Part shown: positions 25,530 to 33,562 of the stretch, piece after piece | How the letters are laid out: each line of letters opens with the position of its first letter | Numbering within the stretch: position 1 is the first letter of the stretch | DNA from: Candidatus Roizmanbacteria bacterium RIFCSPLOWO2_02_FULL_40_13 | Lineage (GTDB): Bacteria > Patescibacteriota > Microgenomatia > UBA1406 > GWC2-37-13 | Direction: 5' to 3' | Assembly (NCBI GenBank): GCA_001789965.1 | Contig: MGBA01000001.1 | Span: 1 to 64,000 of the forward strand | DNA: 64,000 nucleotides | Made by a program: the position numbers and the translations under genes | Notes under the pieces: generated by a model | What the model saw: the letters and a program-made list of their open reading frames with translations, nothing else | What the model was told of the DNA's origin: nothing | The model's database searches: none

Positions 25530-26942
25530 TTAATACCAAAGCCCCGATTCTTCAGAAATTCTCTGAAGTGTTTTTGGAGGTAAGGAGGAAAGCTCAAATA
25601 ACGTATCTCCCGACAGGTTCCCACCGACCCGAACGATCATTAACTTACTTGGTTCCCGTTCATATCGTAATGCATGATTTACAAGCGGTTTAATATAAAA
25701 TGAGGCCTTGGGTTCTATAAGGTTTTCTTTGATTCTTCCACATTTTCCTTCCCAGAACAATATCGTCGGTTTATTCCCATAATTAAAGCCAAAGGTGTGA
25801 GAGGTAGACACCAAATCCGATTGTTTAGATTCTGCTGCCCGTAGTGGCTTAATTGAAAAGCTTTTTGTTGCGGCTGTTTTCGTTGATCCAGCAAGCTCTA
25901 AGATTTCATAACTTCTATTGTTATGATCAGGAAAAAATCTTGGTTGGCTCTCATTGTATTTTTTGACTACAACCTCCTCAGAAATTACGACGTCAGGCGG
26001 TAAAAGATCTCTGACATTAATTCCAAGTTCTCTGGCTAATATTTTGAGTTCCGTATCGTTGGGAATAGTTTCTCCTTTTATAATTTCCTCTACCCGTCTT
26101 TGATCGAGGTATGTCTCTTCTTCGGGGAAATGCAACGGGGAGAGGAGGGACTCGTTTAATTTTTGAGCAAGGAGATCTCCAAAAGACTTTCGAGAATCGG
26201 TTAAATCTATGAGCGCTCGCGACACTTGGTCGGGATGCAGTGTCGATAACTCTTGCTGAACGGCAATGTCAAGCTTTGAGCCAAAGGTTACAGCCATAAT
26301 ATATGCCTCGTCATGTGGATCACGATTTGTAAACGTGTGAGGAATATATGGAGTCTTATAGCTTGAATCTCCGGTGGAAAGCTCGACAACATGAGCTCCT
26401 TCACTATCTTTCCAATACAGATTAACAGGTCCTACATATAATGTAACCTGATGAAGAAAGTGACCATTGTTATAAACAGCCTCAGGATTTAAAGGATCGC
26501 TATCTTTTACGGTTCTTAAAGGATGAATACGTTCAGGTCTGAAAGGCCCCATTGCGCTCATTGCGGAATCAAAATAATCATAGTACTTAACCTTTTCCCC
26601 TCTGCCGTTGATTCTTTCAAAGGTACGCTTAGTTCGCTCTGCATTGATCGGGTCCATGATAATAATTCCCTCATCCGTATCATCGCGTACTACCTCAAGA
26701 CTGAGACGTGAAACAGGATATGCACCGGTAATCCCACCTATTACTTCCTCTACCTGATCCGTGGGCGCCCCGCCTGTTAAAACATTATTTACTACAGAGG
26801 GGTCTAGATCAAGTTCGTCTGCAAGAACGGTTGGTCCACGTTTTATATCTGCAGTTATACGCGCTATCTGAGTACCTTGTCTTTTTGAAAAAGTTGCATC
26901 TTTTTCTTTCCTATGTTTTGGTTCTCGTTCTAGTAGAGGCAT
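25530..26942 (-). CDS. mpnS: methylphosphonate synthase-like non-heme iron oxygenase (HEPD/MPnS family)
   Basis: 470 residues: N-terminal helix-turn-helix-like segment (about 20-60), first cupin (about 120-225), a second HTH-like segment (about 250-315) and a degenerate cupin at the end, the layout of 2-hydroxyethylphosphonate dioxygenase and methylphosphonate synthase. Iron-site residues are in YNNGHFLHQVT (His161, Gln165) and YKTPYIPHTF (His202). The H-x3-Q pair plus the later His matches the 2-His-1-Gln site known for Nitrosopumilus MPnS (His148, Gln152, His190). At the position of the HEPD ligand Glu176, six before the last His, there is Lys196. The enzyme would cleave 2-hydroxyethylphosphonate with O2 to give methylphosphonate. 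The three genes for making that substrate follow directly upstream. It has its own leaderless promoter. Confidence 0.85.
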   Translation of the reverse strand: MPLLEREPKHRKEKDATFSKRQGTQIARITADIKRGPTVLADELDLDPSVVNNVLTGGAPTDQVEEVIGGITGAYPVSRLSLEVVRDDTDEGIIIMDPINAERTKRTFERINGRGEKVKYYDYFDSAMSAMGPFRPERIHPLRTVKDSDPLNPEAVYNNGHFLHQVTLYVGPVNLYWKDSEGAHVVELSTGDSSYKTPYIPHTFTNRDPHDEAYIMAVTFGSKLDIAVQQELSTLHPDQVSRALIDLTDSRKSFGDLLAQKLNESLLSPLHFPEEETYLDQRRVEEIIKGETIPNDTELKILARELGINVRDLLPPDVVISEEVVVKKYNESQPRFFPDHNNRSYEILELAGSTKTAATKSFSIKPLRAAESKQSDLVSTSHTFGFNYGNKPTILFWEGKCGRIKENLIEPKASFYIKPLVNHALRYEREPSKLMIVRVGGNLSGDTLFELSSLPPKTLQRISEESGLWY

Positions 26943-26949
26943 GTTTAGG

Positions 26950-26958
26950 ATTATAGCA
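26950..26958 (-). promoter_or_regulatory. extended -10 promoter, leaderless start of mpnS
   Basis: On the minus strand TGC then TATAAT, then seven bases, then the ATG at 26942. The box lies in the 18-base gap after the alcohol dehydrogenase stop, so mpnS can be transcribed separately from the long upstream operon. Confidence 0.65.
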
Positions 26959-26960
26959 TA

Positions 26961-28091
26961 CTAGTAAATTTTCGCTAACATTTCTTCTAGCTCATTATGA
27001 CTTGGTATACGAGGAGCGTTTAAAGCGCGTTCAGGATCGTAGCCCTCCTTTACAATTGTTTTAATCCCCTTTCTGGGAATACCGAGTTCAGATAGTCGAG
27101 TTTTTAATCCAACAGAACTTATAAGGCTTCTTATCTTTTCCGATGCCTGTTTCGTATTTTTTACTCCTATCGCATCTAGGATCCTTTTTTTCCTTTTGAT
27201 GCTTAAAATGGGGAATGTATATTCAATAAAAAGAGGAAGTGTTATAGATGTAGCCTGGCCATGGGCAATTTTCCAATGAATTGTCATCGGATATGAAATT
27301 GAATGACAGATCGTGGTTTGGGTATTTGAGAAAGCAAGTCCTCCGAGAAGCGACCCTTTTGCAATCAGATCCCGTGTTTTTTTTGTAGGTTTTCTAACTA
27401 CGTTTTTTAGATTTGTCGTAAGTAAAGCGATTGCTTGAAGAGCATATTTATCAGTTGTCGGGTTGGAGTGTATATTCCAGTAGGCTTCTATAGCTTGACA
27501 CAGCGCATCAATACCTGAAGTAGCTGTGATTTTTGGCGGCATACTGTCGGTAAGCTCGGGGTCTACGAGTGCTATTGTTGGAAACATTAATTTTGTTGAA
27601 GATAAAGAAAATTTTTTATTCTTGCTCCATACCACAGCCCAAGGTGTAACTTCGCTACCGGTACCCGCTGTAGTTGGTACTGCGATATATAAAATTCCTT
27701 TGTTTTTTAATGTTTCGCCCTTTTTTGTATAGTCCTCGACTTGACCGTTATTGGTAGCAAGGATTGCCGCCGATTTTGCACTGTCAAGAATCGCTCCTCC
27801 ACCAACGGCTATGATTCCATCATATCCTTTTCGGGCATATGTACTAAGCTGGTTTATCGTAGCAAAATCAGATGTTGTTATTTTGAAGGGGTAATTAAAA
27901 ACTTTTTTTGTTTTATGCAATCCGTTCTTTATCTTATGATTTGCAAGGTGAGATCCTGTCACTAATAAAAACTTTTTCTGTTTTTGTTTCCTTATAATAT
28001 TCGATAGTTTACCGAGAGTTCCCCGACCAAAGTAGATTTCCGTCGGCATTTGATATCCACTTTTTCTTGTTTCGATTATTATTTTCCTCAT
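26961..28091 (-). CDS. iron-type alcohol dehydrogenase, phosphonoacetaldehyde reductase
   Basis: 376 residues of the Fe-dependent alcohol dehydrogenase family. Marks are the nucleotide motif AVGGGAILDSAKSAA, PTTAGTGSEVTPWAV, ALVDPELTDSMPP, SGIDALCQAIEAYW with the metal-binding Asp, and the His-containing CHSISYP and HGQATSITLP segments. In phosphonate clusters this family reduces phosphonoacetaldehyde to 2-hydroxyethylphosphonate (PhpC in phosphinothricin, the pdh-type gene in methylphosphonate clusters). That role is assigned here because the ATG overlaps the stop of phosphonopyruvate decarboxylase (ATGA) and a HEPD/MPnS-family gene follows. By sequence alone it could reduce other aldehydes. 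Confidence 0.85.
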   Translation of the reverse strand: MRKIIIETRKSGYQMPTEIYFGRGTLGKLSNIIRKQKQKKFLLVTGSHLANHKIKNGLHKTKKVFNYPFKITTSDFATINQLSTYARKGYDGIIAVGGGAILDSAKSAAILATNNGQVEDYTKKGETLKNKGILYIAVPTTAGTGSEVTPWAVVWSKNKKFSLSSTKLMFPTIALVDPELTDSMPPKITATSGIDALCQAIEAYWNIHSNPTTDKYALQAIALLTTNLKNVVRKPTKKTRDLIAKGSLLGGLAFSNTQTTICHSISYPMTIHWKIAHGQATSITLPLFIEYTFPILSIKRKKRILDAIGVKNTKQASEKIRSLISSVGLKTRLSELGIPRKGIKTIVKEGYDPERALNAPRIPSHNELEEMLAKIY

Positions 28092-29224
28092 TTCTTTATT
28101 TGTTTGATGTATTGCATGAACGAAGCTTTATTTTCCTGAGGAGTCGTAAGAGGTCTACCAAGATTTTTGCGGGATCCTTTTTGACACAGCACCTCGACAA
28201 ATACAGGACCTTGTCTTCTTTTTGCACGCTGCAATTCTTTTTTCAGTTCTCTTCCCGTCTTGACCGACGCTGTTGAGATATAGCCGTTCCCCTTTGCGAT
28301 TGTAGTAAAATCAATTGAATCAGCCGCGGTGGGCTGTCCTCCTACAGAGTCGTGTACGAAGTTATTAAAAAGCACATGTACAAAGTGCTTAGGTTTTTGT
28401 TGACCTATCACCGCCATCGATCCCATATGCATTATCATCGAACCATCTCCATCTAGACACCAGATCGTTTTTTTTGGCTGTGTTTTTGCAAGTCCCAACG
28501 CTATAGAAGAGGCATGTCCCATATTGCCTACGCAAAGGAAGTCTATCTTAGGATCTTCTTTGTTCGAAATTCTTAATTTATAGAGTTCTCGCGATGTTTT
28601 ACCGGTTGTCGAAACCACTATGTCATTTTTTCCCAATAAAGAGAGGATCGTAATAAGTGCAGCTTCCCGAGTCATTGGATACTTTTTTTGTTTCCTGTCC
28701 TTACTCTTGTATTTCGAAAATGAATGAGTACTTACAATAATTGCAAATGGAGAATTTTTCTTTTTGAAATGCGCTTGCGCCTTTCTTACGGCAGATGAAG
28801 CACTTCGTTTTGTATTTCCGAGTTTTGCATACGGAATATCCAGAATTTTTAAGAGTTTGTTTTGAACTTTTCCCATCGGTTTATGCTGCGGTTCATCTTG
28901 CTTGCCAGGTTCCCCCCGCCATCCGATAAGAAGCAGAATTGGAATTCCATAGACCTGTGATGATGTCAGGGAGGTCAAAGGGTTTACGGCATTTCCCAAA
29001 CCCGAATTTTGTAGGTATACCAGAGCAGGTTTTCCGGTTGAGAGATAGTAGCCTGTGGCGATAGCTACAGCATTTCCTTCATTAGCGGCTATTACATGCC
29101 TTGAGGTATCTATGTGATCGACTACATACGCGCAAAACTCTTTCAATACTGAATCCGGAACTCCAGTATAAAATTGAATATCTTTTTCTCCAAGGATTTT
29201 AAAAAAGATTTTAGGATTAATCAT
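28088..29224 (-). CDS. ppd: phosphonopyruvate decarboxylase
   Basis: 378 residues, a thiamine-diphosphate enzyme. It begins with the FYTGVPDSVLKEF segment, has the catalytic-Glu motif ANEGNAVAIATGYYL, PLTSL, a WRGEPGKQDEPQH loop, the ThDP site LDGDGSMIMHMGSM, and NNFVHDSVGGQPT, a pattern specific to phosphonopyruvate decarboxylases. It drives the unfavourable PEP mutase equilibrium by turning phosphonopyruvate into phosphonoacetaldehyde and CO2. It lies 5 bases after the PEP mutase gene and overlaps the dehydrogenase gene by 4 bases, so the three are one translation-coupled block. Confidence 0.93.
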   Translation of the reverse strand: MINPKIFFKILGEKDIQFYTGVPDSVLKEFCAYVVDHIDTSRHVIAANEGNAVAIATGYYLSTGKPALVYLQNSGLGNAVNPLTSLTSSQVYGIPILLLIGWRGEPGKQDEPQHKPMGKVQNKLLKILDIPYAKLGNTKRSASSAVRKAQAHFKKKNSPFAIIVSTHSFSKYKSKDRKQKKYPMTREAALITILSLLGKNDIVVSTTGKTSRELYKLRISNKEDPKIDFLCVGNMGHASSIALGLAKTQPKKTIWCLDGDGSMIMHMGSMAVIGQQKPKHFVHVLFNNFVHDSVGGQPTAADSIDFTTIAKGNGYISTASVKTGRELKKELQRAKRRQGPVFVEVLCQKGSRKNLGRPLTTPQENKASFMQYIKQIKK

Positions 29225-29229
29225 ATGTA

Positions 29230-30948
29230 TTAACTGTTGCGGTAAAATTTACCCGCAAGTTTAATATCATCTTCGTTGTGAATTTCCATCCACCCCTTGT
29301 ATGTTTTTAGAATTTTTACTTGATATCCTCGGTCAACAATTTCTTGGACGACATCAGTGAATGAAGACAAACGGGCCCTTTTTTTCGTAAGTGAATGATA
29401 TACTTCTTTTAAGACAGTAGCTCCCTTTTTAGAAAAGTAGGCAATTCCAATGAATTCATAATGAACCATTTTATCTGTTAGGTTTTTTCCTATATAAACA
29501 ACTTGTTCATCTAAACTATCAGTTAATTTTCGTATAGGTTCCATAGCATTGGTTTTATTAGTTCTTACAAGATCAAGTTTTTTGTACTTTGAATGTCGAT
29601 GATTTTTATACGATTCATCAACTACAAGGACAATATCTGCTTCTGCTTGAGCTGATTGAACAACTAAATTATTTATTATGCTTTGATTAAAGAGCACATC
29701 TGAAAATAAGGTTACAAATGGTCCATTCATCTCTCGTTCTGCTTTAAATAAAGTGGCAAGAACTCCAGTTGTGCCGTAGTCCTTATTTACATAGTATCTA
29801 AGGTTTTCTAAACCGAACTTATCTTTTTCAAATCCAGTTACAACGATAATATTATCTATTCCAACCTTGGCAAGCACTTCTATCTGTCGTTGGAGCACTT
29901 TTTTCCCGTTTATGTCGATTAGAGATATTGAAGATTTTAGCTTCTTTGTTAAGTCTGTTATTCCAGCGGCAGGAATTATAACTTTTATTTTCGATTTAAG
30001 TTTGTCAGCTGCTTTTTTATCTTTTTCCTTGACCGTCATAAATCCAACTTTATGAAATATTTTTCGAATCGTTGCTAATTCGCCTTCAACCTCAAAAGAT
30101 CTGTCATTAAGAAGGATTTTTTTTGCAGTATTTTCTATAGCTATAAAGGAGGATCTGAGAAGATGGTTTGCGTGAATTACTATATGAAAGCCGTTTTTAT
30201 TAAGCTCAGAATCAGTTATCGTATTGTAAGTAGTAGGAACAGCAATCAAAACTTTATCTTTGAGTAGTTTTTTAGGAAATTTTCTATAATATTCTTTTGC
30301 AAATTCTAAAATTTCTGTAGGTTCTGTTCGTTTAGAATGTATCATAATACCATCGGCACCGGCCTTAAGACATATTCTGGCTCTTCTAAGAGCTTCTTTA
30401 ATTCCGTGCCCTACGATAAGACTTTCCATACGAGCGACTATCATAAAATCCTTATGTATTTTAATTTTCTGACCTCTTTTAATTTTTTCAGCAAACACCT
30501 CGATTTTTTCTAAATCCTGCTTTGTTCCTGCTTCCAGACTATTGCGCTTAGGAAAAGTTTTATCCTCTATAATAACCATTGAGACACCAGCTCTTTCCAA
30601 TCGCTTTACAGCATATTCAAACTGGTTGAAATCTCCTCCTGTGTCTCCATCCACTATTAAAGGCTTACTGGTAACTTCTAAAATCTCGTTTATGGTATGT
30701 AGTCTTGAATCAAAACTTACGACCTCAATATCGGGGAATCCCTTTGAAGCTGAGTCTGTCAGACTACTTTCCCAAATAGCATCGAACTCCTTTTCTCTAC
30801 CAGTCTCTAACTTAATTTTTGTATCATTGGCAAGGAGGGCACTTAAACCATTATGTGCCTCTATTACTCTTATAAATTTATTTTTTTTAATCAGCCTTCT
30901 CAAAAGACGTATCCGCGTTTTGTTGTCGATAATATGACGAAGAGACAT
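29230..30948 (-). CDS. pepM: PEP mutase fused to nucleotidyltransferase-like domain
   Basis: 572 residues. Residues 15-300 are a PEP mutase/isocitrate lyase TIM barrel with VDGDTGG (99-105) and the diagnostic EDKTFPKRNS at 128-137, which marks true phosphoenolpyruvate phosphomutases. The enzyme forms the C-P bond by converting PEP to phosphonopyruvate. Residues 321-572 resemble a sugar-phosphate nucleotidyltransferase (VIIPAAG, NVLFSDV-like FVTLFSDVLF, GWMEIHNEDD), but the GxGTR loop and KPK lysine are not conserved (ITDLTKKL follows AAG). PepM-nucleotidyltransferase fusions are known in other phosphonate clusters. Here the catalytic capacity of the second domain is doubtful. It lies 3 bases after the CDP-alcohol phosphotransferase gene. 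Confidence 0.93.
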   Translation of the reverse strand: MSLRHIIDNKTRIRLLRRLIKKNKFIRVIEAHNGLSALLANDTKIKLETGREKEFDAIWESSLTDSASKGFPDIEVVSFDSRLHTINEILEVTSKPLIVDGDTGGDFNQFEYAVKRLERAGVSMVIIEDKTFPKRNSLEAGTKQDLEKIEVFAEKIKRGQKIKIHKDFMIVARMESLIVGHGIKEALRRARICLKAGADGIMIHSKRTEPTEILEFAKEYYRKFPKKLLKDKVLIAVPTTYNTITDSELNKNGFHIVIHANHLLRSSFIAIENTAKKILLNDRSFEVEGELATIRKIFHKVGFMTVKEKDKKAADKLKSKIKVIIPAAGITDLTKKLKSSISLIDINGKKVLQRQIEVLAKVGIDNIIVVTGFEKDKFGLENLRYYVNKDYGTTGVLATLFKAEREMNGPFVTLFSDVLFNQSIINNLVVQSAQAEADIVLVVDESYKNHRHSKYKKLDLVRTNKTNAMEPIRKLTDSLDEQVVYIGKNLTDKMVHYEFIGIAYFSKKGATVLKEVYHSLTKKRARLSSFTDVVQEIVDRGYQVKILKTYKGWMEIHNEDDIKLAGKFYRNS

Positions 30949-30951
30949 ATG

Positions 30952-31704
30952 CTATTTTTGAAAATGATCAAGATATGAAAAAGTTGCGTATTTTTTTGAG
31001 AGAGCAGGTTTAGCGTAATGAAAAGACAATATAAGATACATACTTAAAGATCTAACAATAATAGCTATTCCGAAAAGAATAAATGTATATTCGAGAATAT
31101 TAAGAAAAATTCCAACAAGCATATAGAGTCGTAGAGTAAATAAACTAAGAAAAAAAATATCTGTTGGCGCAATCATATTCTTCATAAAACGGTCAAATAA
31201 TGACCTATTTTTTTTAAAGAGTTTTTCAAGTGTGACATTACCAATGTACGCATCTATATCAAATTCAAGAGTAAGTCTCATTCCTAAAACATTCGCTATT
31301 CCTTGTCCGAATAATGGCAAAAGCGCCATTAATCGCCACATTTCATTTCCACTCATGAGAATGTTGAGTGTAATGACAAACATGATAGTGGTTTGGAGCA
31401 TTGTGTCAAGGCTCATGTCAAGCCAACGACCTAAAGATGACTGGATATTTTTCTTTCTAGCTAGTCCTCCATCTACCAAATCAAAAAAAGAATAGATTAC
31501 GATTGCAGTTAGCCCTAAGATATTATTTGAAAAACCGCCCCTAAAGAAAAAATATGCAGAGAGAGGAGCAAAAATGAGGAAGTTGCAAATTGTAACTTGA
31601 TTTGCTGTTATGGGAGTATCGCTAAGGAATGTTATGATCGGGTTAGCTAATTTTTTTTGAATTATTAATGTAGGGTCAGTTGTTTTTCTTGAGGATTTTT
31701 TCAT
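30952..31704 (-). CDS. CDP-alcohol phosphatidyltransferase family protein
   Basis: 250 residues with about six membrane helices. The catalytic signature DG-x2-AR-x8-G-x3-D-x3-D is complete: Asp78, Gly79, Ala82, Arg83, Gly92, Asp96 and Asp100, with Asp75 before it. The family displaces CMP from a CDP-activated alcohol or lipid. In this setting, between glycosyltransferases and phosphonate genes, it could transfer a CMP-activated phosphonate or phosphoalcohol to a lipid or glycan, or simply make a phospholipid. It overlaps the upstream GT4 gene by 29 bases, so it is not an isolated housekeeping gene. Which alcohol it uses cannot be read here. Confidence 0.86.
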   Translation of the reverse strand: MKKSSRKTTDPTLIIQKKLANPIITFLSDTPITANQVTICNFLIFAPLSAYFFFRGGFSNNILGLTAIVIYSFFDLVDGGLARKKNIQSSLGRWLDMSLDTMLQTTIMFVITLNILMSGNEMWRLMALLPLFGQGIANVLGMRLTLEFDIDAYIGNVTLEKLFKKNRSLFDRFMKNMIAPTDIFFLSLFTLRLYMLVGIFLNILEYTFILFGIAIIVRSLSMYLILSFHYAKPALSKKYATFSYLDHFQK

Positions 31705-32842
31705 ACGTTTGAGTTATTATTCTACCAAGCTTTGGGCCGAATTGACGAGCAAATTTTATCGATGAAGAAGACATCTGTTTCGCAATTTCAGGATTCTTAC
31801 TAAGGTAAATAATCTTTTGTCTTATCTCTTTTGGATTCGGTTTTAAAACGTATCCTACGTCTTTAGTCAAGCGGTATACTCCAGAGCCCTGATTGCTGTT
31901 TATTACAGGAGTTCCTGCTGCCATAGACTCAAGGAGGACACGTGCCAAATCCTCATTGTAAAGTGCAGGATATATATAAACATCAGATGCCGCAAAATAT
32001 TTACCGATCTTTGTATTTGGAATTTTTCCTAAATATTCTGTGTTTGAAAGTTTTGCCACGGTACTCTTAACATAATCCAACTCAGGTCCCCCGTCACCAA
32101 TTATTTTAAACTGAATGGAAGGACCCACTTGTTTTGCAACATCGATAAAAACTCTAATTCCTTTAATCCGGATCAACCTGCCGACGTAAAGCACGGTGAA
32201 TTTGTTTTTCCAACCGAGTTTTCTCTTAAGCAGATCTTTATTTGCAGGCTTGAAATTTTTAAGTCGTATCCAGTGAATATAGACAATAATCTTTTTTTTT
32301 GGAAGACCTAATTTAACAAACTCATCGCGTGATTCTTCAGATCCAACGAGGATCGCATCAAGATCCTTCAATACCCAGCGGGCAACTTTAGCAAAAAAAC
32401 TTCCGGGTACAAAATCATATAAAGCCTCCGAGGACATGACTATTTTTTGATTGAATACAAGCTTAAGAAAACGTCCTATAAAGGAGGCGTTAAGTCCAAA
32501 AACATGAATTAAGTCATATTTGTTTTTGTTTAAAAGCATATGTATAAAAGATCTGACTAAAAGATACGGAGTAATATATAGGAAATTAAAAATAGGAGGA
32601 TATGACTCAAACTTCGCAAATAGATTCTCTCCAAACCACTGATATCGGTAGATCGTTAAGTTTTTTTTCTTTTCAATTGATTTGGTATCCACTCTTCCTA
32701 CGAGCGGTTTATAGGTCAGCAGGGTGACATTGTAATTTTCATGACGGAGATATTCATACAGATCTTCGAGATGAGTTTCGGCTCCACCCAGTTGTGGTGG
32801 AGCAAATGGAGTTATGAGAAGTACCCGCTTGATATGAGTCAT
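31676..32842 (-). CDS. GT4 family glycosyltransferase
   Basis: 388 residues. N-terminal ITPFAPPQLGGAETHLEDL is the classic GT4 acceptor-side glycine motif. The donor domain shows TVLYVGRLIRIKGIRVFIDV, FKIIGDGGPEL, YLGKIPNTKIGKYFAASDVYI and PALYNEDLARVLLESMAAGTPVI. It should be a retaining glycosyltransferase using a nucleotide sugar. Overlaps the CDP-alcohol phosphotransferase gene at its end and follows a methyltransferase gene by 9 bases. Confidence 0.9.
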   Translation of the reverse strand: MTHIKRVLLITPFAPPQLGGAETHLEDLYEYLRHENYNVTLLTYKPLVGRVDTKSIEKKKNLTIYRYQWFGENLFAKFESYPPIFNFLYITPYLLVRSFIHMLLNKNKYDLIHVFGLNASFIGRFLKLVFNQKIVMSSEALYDFVPGSFFAKVARWVLKDLDAILVGSEESRDEFVKLGLPKKKIIVYIHWIRLKNFKPANKDLLKRKLGWKNKFTVLYVGRLIRIKGIRVFIDVAKQVGPSIQFKIIGDGGPELDYVKSTVAKLSNTEYLGKIPNTKIGKYFAASDVYIYPALYNEDLARVLLESMAAGTPVINSNQGSGVYRLTKDVGYVLKPNPKEIRQKIIYLSKNPEIAKQMSSSSIKFARQFGPKLGRIITQTYEKILKKNN

Positions 32843-32851
32843 GAGTAGGGT

Positions 32852-33562
32852 TTATTTTTTAAAGACAAAAGATCTAGTTGAGCCGGGAATGCGTAAAAAG
32901 CGGAATAAACTTTCTAACTTGTAAAAAACTTTTGGGCCAAATAATTTTCCGACAGCATCTGCGATGATATTTATACTGTAAAAATGATTTGAAGGCTTGT
33001 ACGATATAAGCCGAAGAGGCTTAAACATTTCAATTAGCTCCTTCTTTGATCTGAACTTCCAATTTTTCCAAAACATTGTGCTTATAAGCCACATAAGTGA
33101 AGGTCTTTGCATGTCAAGTACGATAAGTACTCCTCGAGGTTTTAATATCCGCTTGACTTCATTAATGATTCGAAACCTACTTTCATCATCAGGCAAACAG
33201 AATAGAATGTTCATAAGAGCTATGACTTCGTAACTTTTGTCCGGAATTTTTTGAAGTCCTATATTGCTCGGAGAATCCAAAACGAGTTTTAAATTAAGTC
33301 CCACTTTTCTTGCTTGTTTCGGCGTATATTTTACTTCTTTCCTTTCAACGTCAATTCCCACGACATCTTTTATGCCGAGAGCTTTATATATCTCAAAAGT
33401 TCTTCCCCTTCCTACTCCTACATCTAAAATTGTTTTTCCTTTAAAATTAAAGGCGGTCATATAAGCCGCTTCATACGTCGCAATCATGTACTCCTGTGTC
33501 CAAAAATACATATAACTGTTTTTCTTATGAATGTCGAAATCGAAGTTAAAATTACGTGCCAT
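32852..33562 (-). CDS. class I SAM-dependent methyltransferase
   Basis: 236 residues, Methyltransf_11 type: ILDVGVGRGRTFEIY (motif I), VVGIDVERKEV, VIALMNILFCLPDDESR, then ILKPRGVLIVLDMQRP. The N-terminal stretch with YMYFWTQEYMIATYEAAYM precedes motif I. It lies between an aminotransferase gene (11-base overlap) and a GT4 gene, so it probably methylates a sugar or lipid-linked intermediate of the locus. Confidence 0.8.
   Translation of the reverse strand: MARNFNFDFDIHKKNSYMYFWTQEYMIATYEAAYMTAFNFKGKTILDVGVGRGRTFEIYKALGIKDVVGIDVERKEVKYTPKQARKVGLNLKLVLDSPSNIGLQKIPDKSYEVIALMNILFCLPDDESRFRIINEVKRILKPRGVLIVLDMQRPSLMWLISTMFWKNWKFRSKKELIEMFKPLRLISYKPSNHFYSINIIADAVGKLFGPKVFYKLESLFRFLRIPGSTRSFVFKK

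Noticed and set aside
25530-26942. Reading the HTH-like segments as a sign that this is an XRE-type transcriptional regulator
   Set aside because: HEPD and MPnS enzymes carry the same helical segments, and the iron-site residues and neighbours point to an enzyme.
25530-26942. Calling it 2-hydroxyethylphosphonate dioxygenase
   Set aside because: The position of the HEPD Glu176 ligand is Lys196, and a Gln stands four after the first His as in methylphosphonate synthase.
25530-30948. Phosphonate breakdown instead of synthesis
   Set aside because: PEP mutase and phosphonopyruvate decarboxylase are biosynthetic; no C-P lyase, phosphonatase or phosphonate transporter gene is present.
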